DNA of 64,000 nucleotides from Nostoc sp. UHCC 0302 (GCF_038096175.1 NZ_CP151099.1:7418001-7482000); one strand, 5' to 3'. Counted from the first letter of the stretch, positions 17,639 through 27,437 are shown. A program made the numbers and translations. Notes: generated by a model not told the origin, from the letters alone.

Positions 17639-19972
17639 ATGGAGCAAGGGTTAAGATTATTATTTTACTTAGTGCTAGAGTTTGCACCTGTGATTGTATC
17701 TTTTATTGAAAAAAGAACAGAAGAAAGTTCAGCTATAACTAAATACCAAGTACCTCAAGTAATTCAAGAAGTCATTACAATAGTAAATAATTCCACTGAT
17801 AAAAACAGTTCTCTAGCCGAATTTGAACAAGAAAAACTCCGGCAACAGCAATTAGTAGTTTCCCAACATGAAACACAACTAAAAATATCAGAGCAAGAGA
17901 GAGAAACAGCACTCAAGATCCCAGAAGTTTATAAAATTCTTGATAGTTGGCCTTTAAGATTATACCCTTCACAAATTTTAGATTCTGGCAGTAGTAATAA
18001 ACGCACCCCTCTCAAAATTTTTCTTGCTCCTTTGCAAGTAAAGTTTGACAAGTTTGCTCAGGAAAATCACACAATTTCAGAAATAGAGCCAATGTTGGCT
18101 GAAGGTTTACGAAAGTTACTCAATCAGCATTATTCTCTTCATAGTCCAATCAGACCAACTGAATTTTTAGCAGGAGCTTGGGATAGTAAACGTTTTCATA
18201 GTGAATCCAGTATAAAGGCTCTGTTTGGCCTATTGAAAACAGAGCCTATTTTAATTTTAGAATCAGAAAGTGATGGAGATTATATTAATTTTCGGATTGG
18301 TTACTGGGGATTAGGACAAGGTAATTATTACTATAAAACCATCGCTCGATTATCTTATAAAGAAATTCTGGAAGAATCTGCTAAAAGTCGTGCATTAGAG
18401 TGGAAAAAAATTAGAGACGAACTACTAGCACTGGGGGAAAACTTAGAAGAAATTAATCATCTTGGTAAAGAAAATATAGTCAATCTCAGAATTTTAGAAA
18501 AAGCAGAAAAATGGAAAGCTCAAGGAATTGATGTTAGTAAATTATCTTTAAAGTATGAAATTAATCATCAAGATTTTGAAAAACTTTGCGATGTTTTAAT
18601 TAATTGCCATTTTCTGGTTGCTGCTTGGGTAGCAGATGTTTATCACTTGGTTCACCATGATGTGCCTCCCTTATTGCCAAAGTTACTACCCAATTTGCTC
18701 AAAAATGCTCTTGATTTACAATCAGTTCAAGTAATAGCCACAGGTTATAAACAAGTTTACCAAGCTTTAGAAACAGAACGACGTTACTGGGTTCCAGAGT
18801 TAGCTTTGCAATTAGCAATCAGCTTATCTCATTTACCAGATCCTTCTTGGGCAAAAGAACAGCTTGATTACTCTATCAATACATGGTTACAACTACGCCA
18901 AGTGTCACCACAGCAATATAGTAATTCCCTAGAGGCAATGCAAGCAGCTGTCAGGATAGAAGATGAGGAATATTTCCAAAAGTTAAAAGACTACTTTACA
19001 GCAGTAAGCGATCGCCAAAGTATTCTCTGTGTTGATAAACTATTGGATGCGATCGCTAAGTTAAAACACAAATCCACGTTAGAATCTGCCAAAATTACTC
19101 ACACCATAACTGGACATTCTCAAACAGTGACAGCTGTTGCTATTAGTTGTGATGGAGATATTTTAGTTAGTGGCTGTGCTGATAAAGCTATTAACGTCTG
19201 GAATCTTAACACAGGTAAACTACTCCGCACTCTCACAGAAAATCAGGGAGAAGTTTCATCCTTAGCTATTAATCCTGAAGGCAATTTACTTGCTGTTGGT
19301 AGCAGCGAACACCCTAAAAGTAATGTCAAAGTCTGGCATTTAAAAACAGGTAAACTACTCCACACACTCTTGGGGCATCAAAAACCAGTGAACGTTGTGG
19401 CAATTAGTCCAGATGGGCAGATTCTTGCTAGTGGTAGTAATAAAATTAAAATCTGGAATTTGCATAAAGGCGATCGCATTTGTACCCTTTGGCATTCATC
19501 CGCTGTTCATGCCGTAGCGATTAGTCTTGATGCGACAATCTTAGCCAGTGGCAGTTCTGACAACAAAATCAGGCTATGGAACCCGCGCACAGGCGATCCG
19601 TTAAGCACACTCAACGGTCACGAGGGTGAGGTAAAATCAATTGCTATAAGTCCTGATGGACAAATTTTGTTTAGCGCTAGTGCTGACACAACCATCAAAA
19701 TTTGGCATCTAATTAAAGGTAAAATCCTGCGTACTTTGACTGGACACTCAGAGGAAGTGAAATCATTAGCTGTGAGTGCTGATGGACAAACCCTGTTTAG
19801 CGGTAGTGCTGATAAAACCATCAAAATCTGGCGTATTTCCACAGGGGAATTATTACAAACTCTCACTGGACATTCAGGAACCATAAATTCTATTGCTCTG
19901 AGTCCAGATGGTAAATTTCTTGCTAGTGGAAGTGCTGATAAAACTATCAAAATCTGGCAGATAGTTTTATAG
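17639..19972 (+). CDS. WD40-repeat protein
   Basis: 777 aa from ATG 17639. An upstream in-frame TTG at 17567 is less likely because that stretch contains a dispersed palindrome (AGCACAGCTGTGCT). The N-terminus has one hydrophobic helix (LLFYLVLEFAPVIVSF) that may anchor it. A coiled-coil stretch is at about 70-110. A large region to about residue 480 (LPLRLYPSQIL-like WPLRLYPSQIL, then helical repeats) is shared by other cyanobacterial WD40 proteins, as far as I recall. Seven WD repeats follow from about 490 to the end (GHSQTVTAVAIS, GSADKTIKIW), enough for one propeller. Probably a scaffold for protein interactions; partners are unknown. Confidence 0.8.
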   Translation: MEQGLRLLFYLVLEFAPVIVSFIEKRTEESSAITKYQVPQVIQEVITIVNNSTDKNSSLAEFEQEKLRQQQLVVSQHETQLKISEQERETALKIPEVYKILDSWPLRLYPSQILDSGSSNKRTPLKIFLAPLQVKFDKFAQENHTISEIEPMLAEGLRKLLNQHYSLHSPIRPTEFLAGAWDSKRFHSESSIKALFGLLKTEPILILESESDGDYINFRIGYWGLGQGNYYYKTIARLSYKEILEESAKSRALEWKKIRDELLALGENLEEINHLGKENIVNLRILEKAEKWKAQGIDVSKLSLKYEINHQDFEKLCDVLINCHFLVAAWVADVYHLVHHDVPPLLPKLLPNLLKNALDLQSVQVIATGYKQVYQALETERRYWVPELALQLAISLSHLPDPSWAKEQLDYSINTWLQLRQVSPQQYSNSLEAMQAAVRIEDEEYFQKLKDYFTAVSDRQSILCVDKLLDAIAKLKHKSTLESAKITHTITGHSQTVTAVAISCDGDILVSGCADKAINVWNLNTGKLLRTLTENQGEVSSLAINPEGNLLAVGSSEHPKSNVKVWHLKTGKLLHTLLGHQKPVNVVAISPDGQILASGSNKIKIWNLHKGDRICTLWHSSAVHAVAISLDATILASGSSDNKIRLWNPRTGDPLSTLNGHEGEVKSIAISPDGQILFSASADTTIKIWHLIKGKILRTLTGHSEEVKSLAVSADGQTLFSGSADKTIKIWRISTGELLQTLTGHSGTINSIALSPDGKFLASGSADKTIKIWQIVL

Positions 19973-20024
19973 TATTAGACTTCCCAATATTATACAGCAG
20001 ATTGCAAGTTAGTGAAGTACAAAA

Positions 20025-20118
20025 ATACCCCTCCCTAACCCTCTCCTTGGAAAAGGGAGGGAACTAGATTGGCAATTTCCTCCCAATACATCGGGGGGAT
20101 TAAGGAGGGTAAAAGATG
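20025..20118 (-). repeat. partial copy of the inner MITE-like repeat
   Basis: In reverse orientation it shows the same core as copies A and B: CCCTCCCTAACCCTCTCC, then GAGGGAACTAGATT, and a region ending GGGGGGATTAAGGAGGG. The terminal inverted repeats are not seen. It sits in the 323-base gap 19973-20295, which holds nothing else recognisable. Confidence 0.6.
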
Positions 20119-20337
20119 TACTCTATTTAGATACAAAACGCTGTAAAACTCCATTAACTCTTGCTCTAGTGGCATAAGGCTCAAAGCTATCTGTTTGAGG
20201 CAGTATTTATTCAGGATTGAACCGAAATATGCACCTCAAGACAAATGTACGAAACTGTACAGATTTTTGAGATCCGTTTTCGCTCAAATTGATGTATGAA
20301 ACGTATAAAAAGATGCCTAAAGGTGACTTATAGTTCA

Positions 20338-20505
20338 GAGCAACATCACAAATGGGAAGAGCAACATCGCGAATGGGAAAAGCAACGTCACGAACGGGAA
20401 GAGCAACATCGCGAATGGGAAAAGCAACGTCACGAATGGAAAGAGCAACGTCGCGAATGGGAAGAGCAATGTCGCCAATGGAAAGAGCAACGTCGCAAAC
20501 GGGGT
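20338..20505 (+). repeat. 21-bp tandem array, eight units (possible coiled-coil ORF 20296-20520)
   Basis: Units start every 21 bases from 20338 to 20485, with consensus GAGCAACRTCGCGAATGGGA plus one base. The plus frame from ATG 20296 to 20520 (74 aa) encodes a heptad of the kind EQHREWE/KQRHEWK with Trp at a fixed position, so a charged coiled-coil peptide is possible. However, the opposite strand is also open and no ribosome site is seen, so I list it as a repeat, not a gene. The next 90 bases to the Crp/Fnr gene hold nothing obvious. Confidence 0.75.
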
Positions 20506-20610
20506 CATTGCGATTTTTGATATTAATTGGGTTTTAACCACATCAGACGGCTGTTTCGACACCCACCCGCTCAGCAGAAGGTGAGATGGGCATAAGATAG
20601 GCTTTATCCG

Positions 20611-21318
20611 TTATCTCTCAAGCTTAAATCTTAGTAAGCGATCATATTCCTCTTTGATTACCTGATAACACTCGCAGGAAATCTTTTCCAGCCCCTGCGG
20701 ATCAATGGTTTTGATTTTCTTTCGACCGCAATGGATAATACCTTTCTCTTGTAAGTGATTAGCAGTCTCAGTGATACCAGCGCGGCGCACGCCCAGCATA
20801 TGGGAGAGGAACTCATGCGACAGAAACAGTTCATCTGAGCCGAGGCGATCGCTCGATTCGAGCAGCCAGCGGGCCATGCGTTGTTCTATAGTATGAAGGC
20901 GGTTGCAGGCAACGTTTTGGGAGATTTGCGCGATATAAGCCTGCGTGTATTTCAGCAGCACGTCCCGCAACAATTTATTGGTGTCGAACTCGTCGAGCAG
21001 CAAACGTGCTTTCATTTTCACCGCTCTGCCCGGAACCTGGACGATGTATTCAGTCTGTGTCGTCTCGCGACCGCCCATGAAGGCGTTAATCCCCACCATC
21101 TCGTGGCTTCCCACCACTCCAGCTTCAACCGTCATGCCATCCATCATCGTAACAGTGACCGAGATTAGGCAGGTGAGAGGGAAGTAAACTTCCTCAATGA
21201 TTTCGCCGGGTAGGTTGAGTATCTCGCCGTATAAAAGCTCGATCTGCTCCATATTATTTTTGAGCTGCTTGTACACATCGGGGGGCAAAGCGGCAAGCAG
21301 AAGGTTTTCAGTAATCAT
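20611..21318 (-). CDS. Crp/Fnr-family transcription regulator
   Basis: 235 aa from ATG 21318; the frame extends to a TTG at 21333. A cNMP-binding-like beta-roll domain covers about 15-115 (YFPLTCLISVTVTM, GVVGSHEMVGINAF), but the classical cAMP-contact residues are not evident. A long dimer helix follows, and the C-terminal winged helix has FLSHEFLSHMLGVRRAGITE (about 163-182). Base composition is visibly richer in GC than the neighbours, which may mean acquisition by transfer. The targets are unknown. It is divergent from the large hybrid kinase, with 452 bases between them. Confidence 0.85.
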   Translation of the reverse strand: MITENLLLAALPPDVYKQLKNNMEQIELLYGEILNLPGEIIEEVYFPLTCLISVTVTMMDGMTVEAGVVGSHEMVGINAFMGGRETTQTEYIVQVPGRAVKMKARLLLDEFDTNKLLRDVLLKYTQAYIAQISQNVACNRLHTIEQRMARWLLESSDRLGSDELFLSHEFLSHMLGVRRAGITETANHLQEKGIIHCGRKKIKTIDPQGLEKISCECYQVIKEEYDRLLRFKLER

Positions 21319-21770
21319 ATGAGGTAGTAGCAACTAAAGTTGCTATCAAGTGCAAACTCAACTGTATAGTTGAGTTTGATTTTTCAAAAAGTGCCTAGTT
21401 TTATTCAGTAGTCATGGTGAATATAAGAAGCTTTACTATATAAATGCGACATTCGCTAAGATCGTACTTTACTTCTAGCACTCAATGTTATGTCATGGCA
21501 GGAGGTTACATTTAGATAACTAGTCAATAGATTTAAATAAATGTAAAATCCGAAACTAAGAAATCCTCTGACTAAGCGACTTTCCCCGCTGCACCCTGCC
21601 TTTCAAGAATCTACTTGCCAAATTTTTGACTACTACAAAGTGCATAGTGGTAGTATTCAAGTCACTAGCGTTGTTGACTAGGGAACTCGCTTCACGATAT
21701 CGCTTCTTGAACAATTAGTGTAAGCGATCGCCCATTAAGTCAAATAGGCAAGAGGTCAAACTAAATCACA
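21319..21770. other. intergenic region between Crp/Fnr gene and hybrid kinase
   Basis: A divergent promoter region of about 450 bases. The longest readable peptides are under 25 codons. An imperfect inverted repeat (CAACTAAAGTTG at 21331-21342, then CTCAACTGTATAGTTGAG at 21357-21374) lies just ahead of the regulator gene and might be an autoregulatory site. Confidence 0.4.
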
Positions 21771-24700
21771 ATGCGCTCCTGGTTACATAGCACATTTTTA
21801 TCTAGCCTTCGCACTCGCCTAGTACTTCTTGTCCTCCTAGCGGTTGTTCCAGCACTGGGACTAATTCTTTACACCGCTTCAGAACAACGACGTACCGCAA
21901 CAGCAGAGGCTGAGGAAAATACGCTACGGCTTGTCAGATTGGCAGCTAACAACCAGAGGCAGATTTTTGAGGGAACCCGCCAACTTCTCACAATATTGGC
22001 GCAGATTCCGATTGTTCATAAGCGCAACTTACCAGAGTGCGATCAATTACTTGCCGATCTCTTAACGCAGCAACCTATCTACACCAACTTTACTGTACTT
22101 GATACTCAAGGGAAAGGAATTTGCAGTGCCATTCCCTACTCAGCCTCAGTGAATGTCGCAGACCGCGCCTATTTTCAACGTGCCTTGCAGACTCGCAAAT
22201 TTACAGTTGGTGACTATCAGATTGGGCGCGTCAGCAAGAAAGCAACGGTTAATTTTGCTTACCCTGTGCTAAATAAGACAGGACAAGTTGAAAGTGTGAT
22301 CACTGCTGCTCTTGATTTGACTCAGTTGAATCAGTTAGCGGCTCAAGTGAAATTGCCAGAAGGTTCAGTCTTGAGTGTTGTTGATCACAAAGGAATTCTC
22401 CTAGTCCGCTATCCCTATCCGCAAAATTGGGTAGGAAAATCTTTGCCAAAAAACGCTTTTAACCGCATGAAAGATGCTCATGGGGAAGGTGTGTACAGGG
22501 TAAAGAGCCTAGATGGTATGCAGCGGATCTTTGGCTTTATCCCACTAGGTGATGATCCTTTAAACCCTGATGCTTACATTAGGGTTGGTACGCCTTTATC
22601 TACTGTCTTTGCTAAAGCGAATTGGTTGTTAGCCCGTAATTTGATTGGATTGGGAATTGTTAGTATCTTGGCGTTAATTGCTGCTTGGATAGGTGGAGAT
22701 ATTTTCTTAGTAGCTCAAATTAAATCTCTTGTACGGACAGCGCAACAGCTTGGTAAAGGTGAACTGAACACACGCAGCAAAATTGACTACAAATCGGGAG
22801 AAATTGGTCAACTGGCTCGTGCTATCGACGAGATGGCAGAAGCACTCGAAACGCGAGAGATGGCGATCGCTTCTCTTGACAAAGACCTAAAAACACTGTT
22901 TGAGCTAGTTCCTATCGGAATTCTGATTGCTCAAGACCCAAAATTTACCCAAGTTAAAGCTAACCCAGCGTTTGCCAAAATTTTGGGTATTTCATTAGAA
23001 GCCAACATTTCCTACACTCCAGTTGATGCGCCTCCTCCGTCTTACAAGCTGTTACGGGATGGTAAGGAACTCGCACCTGAAGAATTTCCGTTGCGCTATT
23101 CGGCTATTCACAAAACAGAAGTCAAAGGCACAGAGGTTGATATAGTCCGAGGCGATAATACTGTATTCAATTTGTTTGGTTATGCTGCTCCTTTACTTGA
23201 TGAGCAAGGTAACGTTAGAGGTTCAGTTGCGGCGTTTTTAGATATTACTGAACGTAAGCAAGCAGAAGCACACACTCGTGAGTTGCTCAGCCAAATTCAA
23301 AACCAAGCAAATGTATTGCAAACAATTCTTTCTGCCTCCGTTGATCATATTTATATCTTTGATCTGGCAGGACGCTATCAATATGTTAGTCGTGGTGGCG
23401 CTACTGTTATGGGCTTGCAACCAGAGGATTTTGTCGGGAAAACTTGGCAAGAACTCAATTTTTCCGCGGAACTTGTAGAAACAATGCATCAACTGGATGC
23501 TCATCGAACAGCAGTGATGGCAACTGGTCAACCCATGACGGTTGAAGCAAAGTATACAACATCTGACCAGATATACTACTATGAATACATTCTCGCACCG
23601 CTGCAAACTTCAACGCAGACAATAAAAGGTGTGATTGCCGTCTCCCGCGATATTACTGAGCGTAAACAGACAGAAGAGATTTTGCGTGCTAGTGAAGAAC
23701 GTTTTCAAGCTTTCATGGCTCATAGTCCCGCTTCCGCCTGGATTTCAGATGCAGATGGACGAATTATTTACCTCAGTCCAACTTATTTTCGGACATTTCA
23801 GCTTCCCACTGGCGGCTTAATTGGGAAAACAGTGTTTGAGTTGTATGATGCCGAAATTGCCGAGCAATTTTTGGAAAACATGAGGACAGTTGCTAAAACT
23901 AATCAAGTCTTAGAGACGATTGAAGTTGCACCTCGTCTTGATGGCACAACAGGCGATTTTCTAGTATACAAATTCCCCATTGCTAATTGTTCTGGACAAC
24001 CTTTGATTGGAGGGGTGGCAATTGATATAACTGAACGCAGACGAGTAGAAGAAGAACGAGAAGAATTACTGCTTCGCGAACAAGCTGCACGAGAAGCAGC
24101 AGAAACAGCCAACCGAATTAAAGATGAATTTCTTGCAGTCTTGTCTCACGAACTGCGGACTCCGCTAAATCCGATTCTCGGCTGGACAAGTCTACTGCGA
24201 AATGGCAAGCTGAATGACCATCAAAAAGCGATCGCATTAGAAACAATCGAGCGCAATGCCAGATTACAAACTCAACTCATCGGCGATTTACTAGATATTT
24301 CCCGCATCCTGCAAGGCAAATTAACACTCAATATTACTCCAGTTAATTTAGCTGCAACAATTGCAGCAGCCAAAGAGACGGTACGTCTGGCGGCTGAAGC
24401 AAAATCAATTGAAATTTATACAGATTTTGCTCCTGATATCAAGACTTTTATGGGTGATTCCAGTCGGTTACAACAGGTGGTATGGAACTTGCTCACCAAT
24501 GCCGTGAAATTTACTCCTGTAGGCGGCAAGGTGAATGTAAAACTAGAAACTGTGGGTAGTTATGCTCAGATTCAGGTGATAGATACAGGTAAAGGAATTG
24601 ATGCCGAGTTCTTACCTTACGTGTTTGATACATTCCGACAAGCAGATAGCGCGACAACACGGAAATTTGGCGGTTTAGGATTGGGATTGGCGATCGTCCG

Positions 24701-25232
24701 TCACATTGTGGAAATGCATGGTGGTACTGTGTTTGCAGATAGTGGCGGTGAAGGACAGGGAGCAACGTTTACTGTAGAGTTACCGCTGATGATTTCAACG
24801 CCAGAGGTAAATGAAAACGCAACTCAACCAGGAAAAACTTTAGATTTGAGTGGACTACGTGTTTTGGTGGTAGATGATGAACAAGATACACGTGAGTTAA
24901 TGGTTTTCATCATCCAGCAGTCTGGTGCTAACGTGACAGCAGTGGCATCAGCAAGTGAGGCTTTAGAAGTTTTAAAACAGCCTCAGTTCGATGTTTTAGT
25001 ATCTGATATTGCCATGCCAGAGATAGATGGGTATATGTTGATACGTCAGGTGAGAACTTGGTCACCAGAGCAAGGCGGACAAATTCCGGCGATCGCACTT
25101 ACCGCCTATGCTGGTGAGATTAACGAACAACAAGCACTTTTGGCAGGGTTTCAAAAGCATTTATCCAAACCAGTAGAGCCAGATGAACTTGTGAAGGCGA
25201 TCGCTAATTTGGTTATTAATAATCTTTGTTAG
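21771..25232 (+). CDS. hybrid sensor histidine kinase with dCache, HAMP, PAS and receiver domains
   Basis: 1153 aa. Order: membrane segment at about 15-33; extracytoplasmic dCache-like sensor at about 40-285 (SVNVADRAYFQRAL); second membrane segment at about 288-312; HAMP at about 315-368; three PAS domains (about 373-500, 515-640 and 645-770, each ending ITERK/R); HisKA with SHELRTP (His at about 793); ATPase domain with NLLTNAVKF, DTGKGID and GLGLGLAIV; and a C-terminal receiver with VVDDEQDT and phospho-acceptor Asp at about 1079 in VSDIAMP. The protein should sense an external ligand and pass phosphate internally to its own receiver. The output partner is not in the window. The 3' end overlaps the convergent toxin gene. 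Confidence 0.93.
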   Translation: MRSWLHSTFLSSLRTRLVLLVLLAVVPALGLILYTASEQRRTATAEAEENTLRLVRLAANNQRQIFEGTRQLLTILAQIPIVHKRNLPECDQLLADLLTQQPIYTNFTVLDTQGKGICSAIPYSASVNVADRAYFQRALQTRKFTVGDYQIGRVSKKATVNFAYPVLNKTGQVESVITAALDLTQLNQLAAQVKLPEGSVLSVVDHKGILLVRYPYPQNWVGKSLPKNAFNRMKDAHGEGVYRVKSLDGMQRIFGFIPLGDDPLNPDAYIRVGTPLSTVFAKANWLLARNLIGLGIVSILALIAAWIGGDIFLVAQIKSLVRTAQQLGKGELNTRSKIDYKSGEIGQLARAIDEMAEALETREMAIASLDKDLKTLFELVPIGILIAQDPKFTQVKANPAFAKILGISLEANISYTPVDAPPPSYKLLRDGKELAPEEFPLRYSAIHKTEVKGTEVDIVRGDNTVFNLFGYAAPLLDEQGNVRGSVAAFLDITERKQAEAHTRELLSQIQNQANVLQTILSASVDHIYIFDLAGRYQYVSRGGATVMGLQPEDFVGKTWQELNFSAELVETMHQLDAHRTAVMATGQPMTVEAKYTTSDQIYYYEYILAPLQTSTQTIKGVIAVSRDITERKQTEEILRASEERFQAFMAHSPASAWISDADGRIIYLSPTYFRTFQLPTGGLIGKTVFELYDAEIAEQFLENMRTVAKTNQVLETIEVAPRLDGTTGDFLVYKFPIANCSGQPLIGGVAIDITERRRVEEEREELLLREQAAREAAETANRIKDEFLAVLSHELRTPLNPILGWTSLLRNGKLNDHQKAIALETIERNARLQTQLIGDLLDISRILQGKLTLNITPVNLAATIAAAKETVRLAAEAKSIEIYTDFAPDIKTFMGDSSRLQQVVWNLLTNAVKFTPVGGKVNVKLETVGSYAQIQVIDTGKGIDAEFLPYVFDTFRQADSATTRKFGGLGLGLAIVRHIVEMHGGTVFADSGGEGQGATFTVELPLMISTPEVNENATQPGKTLDLSGLRVLVVDDEQDTRELMVFIIQQSGANVTAVASASEALEVLKQPQFDVLVSDIAMPEIDGYMLIRQVRTWSPEQGGQIPAIALTAYAGEINEQQALLAGFQKHLSKPVEPDELVKAIANLVINNLC

Positions 25233-25501
25233 TACACCTCATCATGACTACCAATATCAACAAACACAGCATTTCCCTCCTCAGTGAAGTAAAATAACAC
25301 TCTTGCGTCATAATCTACACTGAAACTCCATAATTCCTTGAGTTTGCCTGACAATTTGTGAGTTTTCAAGCTCTGTTCAAATGGGTCTGTTTTAAACTGC
25401 TCCACCCTTTGCCAGAACTTTGCTTCTATATCTACATTTCCCTTAATTCGTTTTTTGAAAGCACGTCTGAATGAGGAACTGAAACTGATTTCCACCTTCA
25501 C
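25229..25501 (-). CDS. RelE/ParE-superfamily toxin (YafQ/RelE-StbE type)
   Basis: 90 aa. The short alpha/beta toxin fold is evident: FSSSFRRAFKKRIKG at the N-terminus, LKTHKLSGKLKELWSFSV in the centre and a C-terminal VFVDIGSHDEVY with the conserved His and Tyr of RelE/StbE-type mRNA interferases. These toxins cut mRNA on the ribosome and are held inactive by the cognate antitoxin. The start overlaps the antitoxin stop by 4 bases, so translation is coupled. The toxin's stop overlaps the stop of the convergent kinase gene. Confidence 0.85.
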   Translation of the reverse strand: MKVEISFSSSFRRAFKKRIKGNVDIEAKFWQRVEQFKTDPFEQSLKTHKLSGKLKELWSFSVDYDARVLFYFTEEGNAVFVDIGSHDEVY

Positions 25502-25704
25502 TCTTCTATGAGTTGTCTCAGTTCTTCAATATTAGAGGAGAACTTTAGTTTGCGACTTTGTTCTTCTACTTGTGCTGTTTTAAAATTCTCATATATTTCT
25601 TCTCGACGTTCTTCCCGTAGATACTGTTTTAGTAGCAATTGAATTTCTTGCTTTTCTTCAATTGAAAGACTTTTTATTGCTTCGACTACATCACTAAAGC
25701 TCAT
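25498..25704 (-). CDS. antitoxin of RelE-type pair
   Basis: 68 aa, upstream of and overlapping the toxin by 4 bases, the usual order of type II modules. It is mainly helical and charged: SFSDVVEAIKSLSIEEKQEI, then a coiled stretch to REERREEIYENF, and a C-terminal tail KLKFSSNIEELRQLIEE that would wrap the toxin. The N-terminal part may dimerise and bind the promoter. No clear DNA-binding family is recognised. The pair is probably autoregulated, but no operator was identified. Confidence 0.75.
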   Translation of the reverse strand: MSFSDVVEAIKSLSIEEKQEIQLLLKQYLREERREEIYENFKTAQVEEQSRKLKFSSNIEELRQLIEE

Positions 25705-25859
25705 AGCCTAAAACATATTTTATTACTTACCTGACCAATCTAACATGAATTATTGATCATCATAATCACACTACTATTAATTAGTATCAAACATAGCTAT
25801 GTCTGATATACATGGGTATATGTCAATACTTGACTTGAAGAATAATTCAGAAGCGATGC

Positions 25860-26010
25860 CCTGAGTTTCGACTACTTCGGCTACTTCGACTACGCTCAGC
25901 ACAAGTGCGCCCTTCCCTACGGGACGCTACGCGGAGCGTCCCGCTCTTAAGTGTCGAAGCTTCAATTCTGTTAGCGTAGCGGGGCGCAGCCCATTCTGGC
26001 GACTGACGCC
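25860..26010. repeat. cluster of dispersed palindromic repeats
   Basis: Within the 328-base gap 25705-26032 lies a perfect hairpin at 25921-25942 (arms GGGACGCT and AGCGTCCC). Around it are the phrases ACTACGCTCAGCAC and GTTAGCGTAGCGGGGCGCAG, which recur elsewhere in the window (27605 and 37538). No gene is seen in the gap. Confidence 0.6.
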
Positions 26011-26032
26011 TTTATTCTAAATTATGCTGTAA

Positions 26033-26596
26033 TTAAGCTTTCATCTTTAACCAGTCAAATACTTGTTCGACTGTCAGCTTTAGTTCAATTCCATCTAATG
26101 AAGTCAAATCATCTATTCCTTGACGTAGTTCTGGTTGTTGTTTTGGTTGAAAGATTATAATTGAGCGATCGTTTGGGTCAATCAACCATCCAAGTTGACA
26201 ACCAAACTTGAGGCAGTGCAAGATTTTGCCAGTAACTCGGTTAGAACTTTGATCTGGAGACAAAATTTCAATTATCCAGTCAGGAGAAATTAATACATCA
26301 TCTATAGGTTCGCCATTTTCGTCAAACTCAATGTGTTCCCAACGGAGAATTGTCACATCTGGAACAATTGACCGATCGCCAAAAGTACAACGCAATTCTG
26401 GAAAAGCATAGGCAATTTGCCTCTCTTCTGCAACTGTGTTAATTGTATAGATCAATTTACTCTGAAGTATAGAATGGCGGGCTTTCGGCATTGGCTTTTG
26501 AATAATCGCACCATCGATATACTCACTCGCAGGCTTTGTTTCTGGTAAATTGAGAAACTCCTCCAATGCAATTGATGAAGGTTTTACTACAGTCAT
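26033..26596 (-). CDS. Uma2 family (DUF820) putative restriction-like endonuclease
   Basis: 187 aa from ATG 26596 (MTVVKPSSIALEEFL); the frame allows an earlier ATG at 26614. The PD-(D/E)XK-type core is visible: SEYIDGAIIQKP, then VPDVTILRW with the catalytic Asp, and WIIEILSPDQSS with the Glu, where the usual lysine position is occupied by other residues. The C-terminal LGWLIDPNDRSIIIFQP matches the family. These proteins are greatly expanded in cyanobacteria. Cleavage activity is mostly unproven. It is a solitary gene downstream of repeats. Confidence 0.85.
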   Translation of the reverse strand: MTVVKPSSIALEEFLNLPETKPASEYIDGAIIQKPMPKARHSILQSKLIYTINTVAEERQIAYAFPELRCTFGDRSIVPDVTILRWEHIEFDENGEPIDDVLISPDWIIEILSPDQSSNRVTGKILHCLKFGCQLGWLIDPNDRSIIIFQPKQQPELRQGIDDLTSLDGIELKLTVEQVFDWLKMKA

Positions 26597-26720
26597 GATG
26601 TTTAATACAATCAACTGCCTGCATTCAGTTTATCAACAATTTAGTTGCTCATCATAATGTGTTCGCTAAAAGTACTTATAGCAGCTTGAATATAAGCTGA
26701 ACCAACAGATAAATTGTTGT

Positions 26721-27437
26721 TCAAACTTCATCTTTACATTTATAAGGCTTTGCTATTGCCACAGAAATGCTAAACGCTAGCAGCCCTAAAGCTAAAGATG
26801 GTTCTGGGACAGAGCTAATTTTATCAAACTTAATTGGCGTATTAACTACTAAGTTTCCCTTGTTATCAAAGATTTTATCTACTGAATCAATACCACCATC
26901 AAAAATAGTTAGCGTGGATATCACCTTGCCTCCGGTACTTGTTGGGCAACCATCAACAGAAGCGTTTTTCCCCGTATAACGTCGGCTTGATTCTAACGTA
27001 AATACAAGATTGCAACTCCCTGGAATTAGATTACTACTATCGATAGCTCTCTGTTGTTCAGGTTTATTGCATAATCCACTCAAAATATTGGGATTGACAA
27101 AACTTTGAATACTGGCATCAACTGTAGAATTTCCCTGAGTAAAAGTATAAAAACGTATACGCTCAAAACCTGAGCTTTTTTGTTCTAGATAAACGTACTG
27201 CGTTGCATCACTTTTGGTAGTACCGGGAGCTTGTACGTTACAAGTAGATATAGTAATTGGTGGAACAAGAGGATTACTTGCTACTTGTTGAGAATTATCA
27301 AAAAAACCAGTAAATAATTGCACCAGTTCGTTAGTTTGTGCTGTTAACGACGCAGTAACGGCAGCCGCACGACTTGCTTGGGCAAACGCTAGCGTGGAAA
27401 ATAAAACCGTAAAAGTATATGTTTTGAATTTATTCAT
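26721..27437 (-). CDS. PEP-CTERM sorted exported protein
   Basis: 238 aa. A signal peptide covers about 1-24 (TFTVLFSTLAFAQASRA). The body is a beta-rich, low-charge region with four Cys that could form disulfides. The C-terminus has the PEP-CTERM anchor: SSVPEPSLALG, a hydrophobic helix, then basic residues (AKPYKCK). Such proteins are sorted by an exosortase to the cell surface or extracellular matrix. No exosortase gene lies in the window. The body matches no domain I recognise. Confidence 0.75.
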   Translation of the reverse strand: MNKFKTYTFTVLFSTLAFAQASRAAAVTASLTAQTNELVQLFTGFFDNSQQVASNPLVPPITISTCNVQAPGTTKSDATQYVYLEQKSSGFERIRFYTFTQGNSTVDASIQSFVNPNILSGLCNKPEQQRAIDSSNLIPGSCNLVFTLESSRRYTGKNASVDGCPTSTGGKVISTLTIFDGGIDSVDKIFDNKGNLVVNTPIKFDKISSVPEPSLALGLLAFSISVAIAKPYKCKDEV

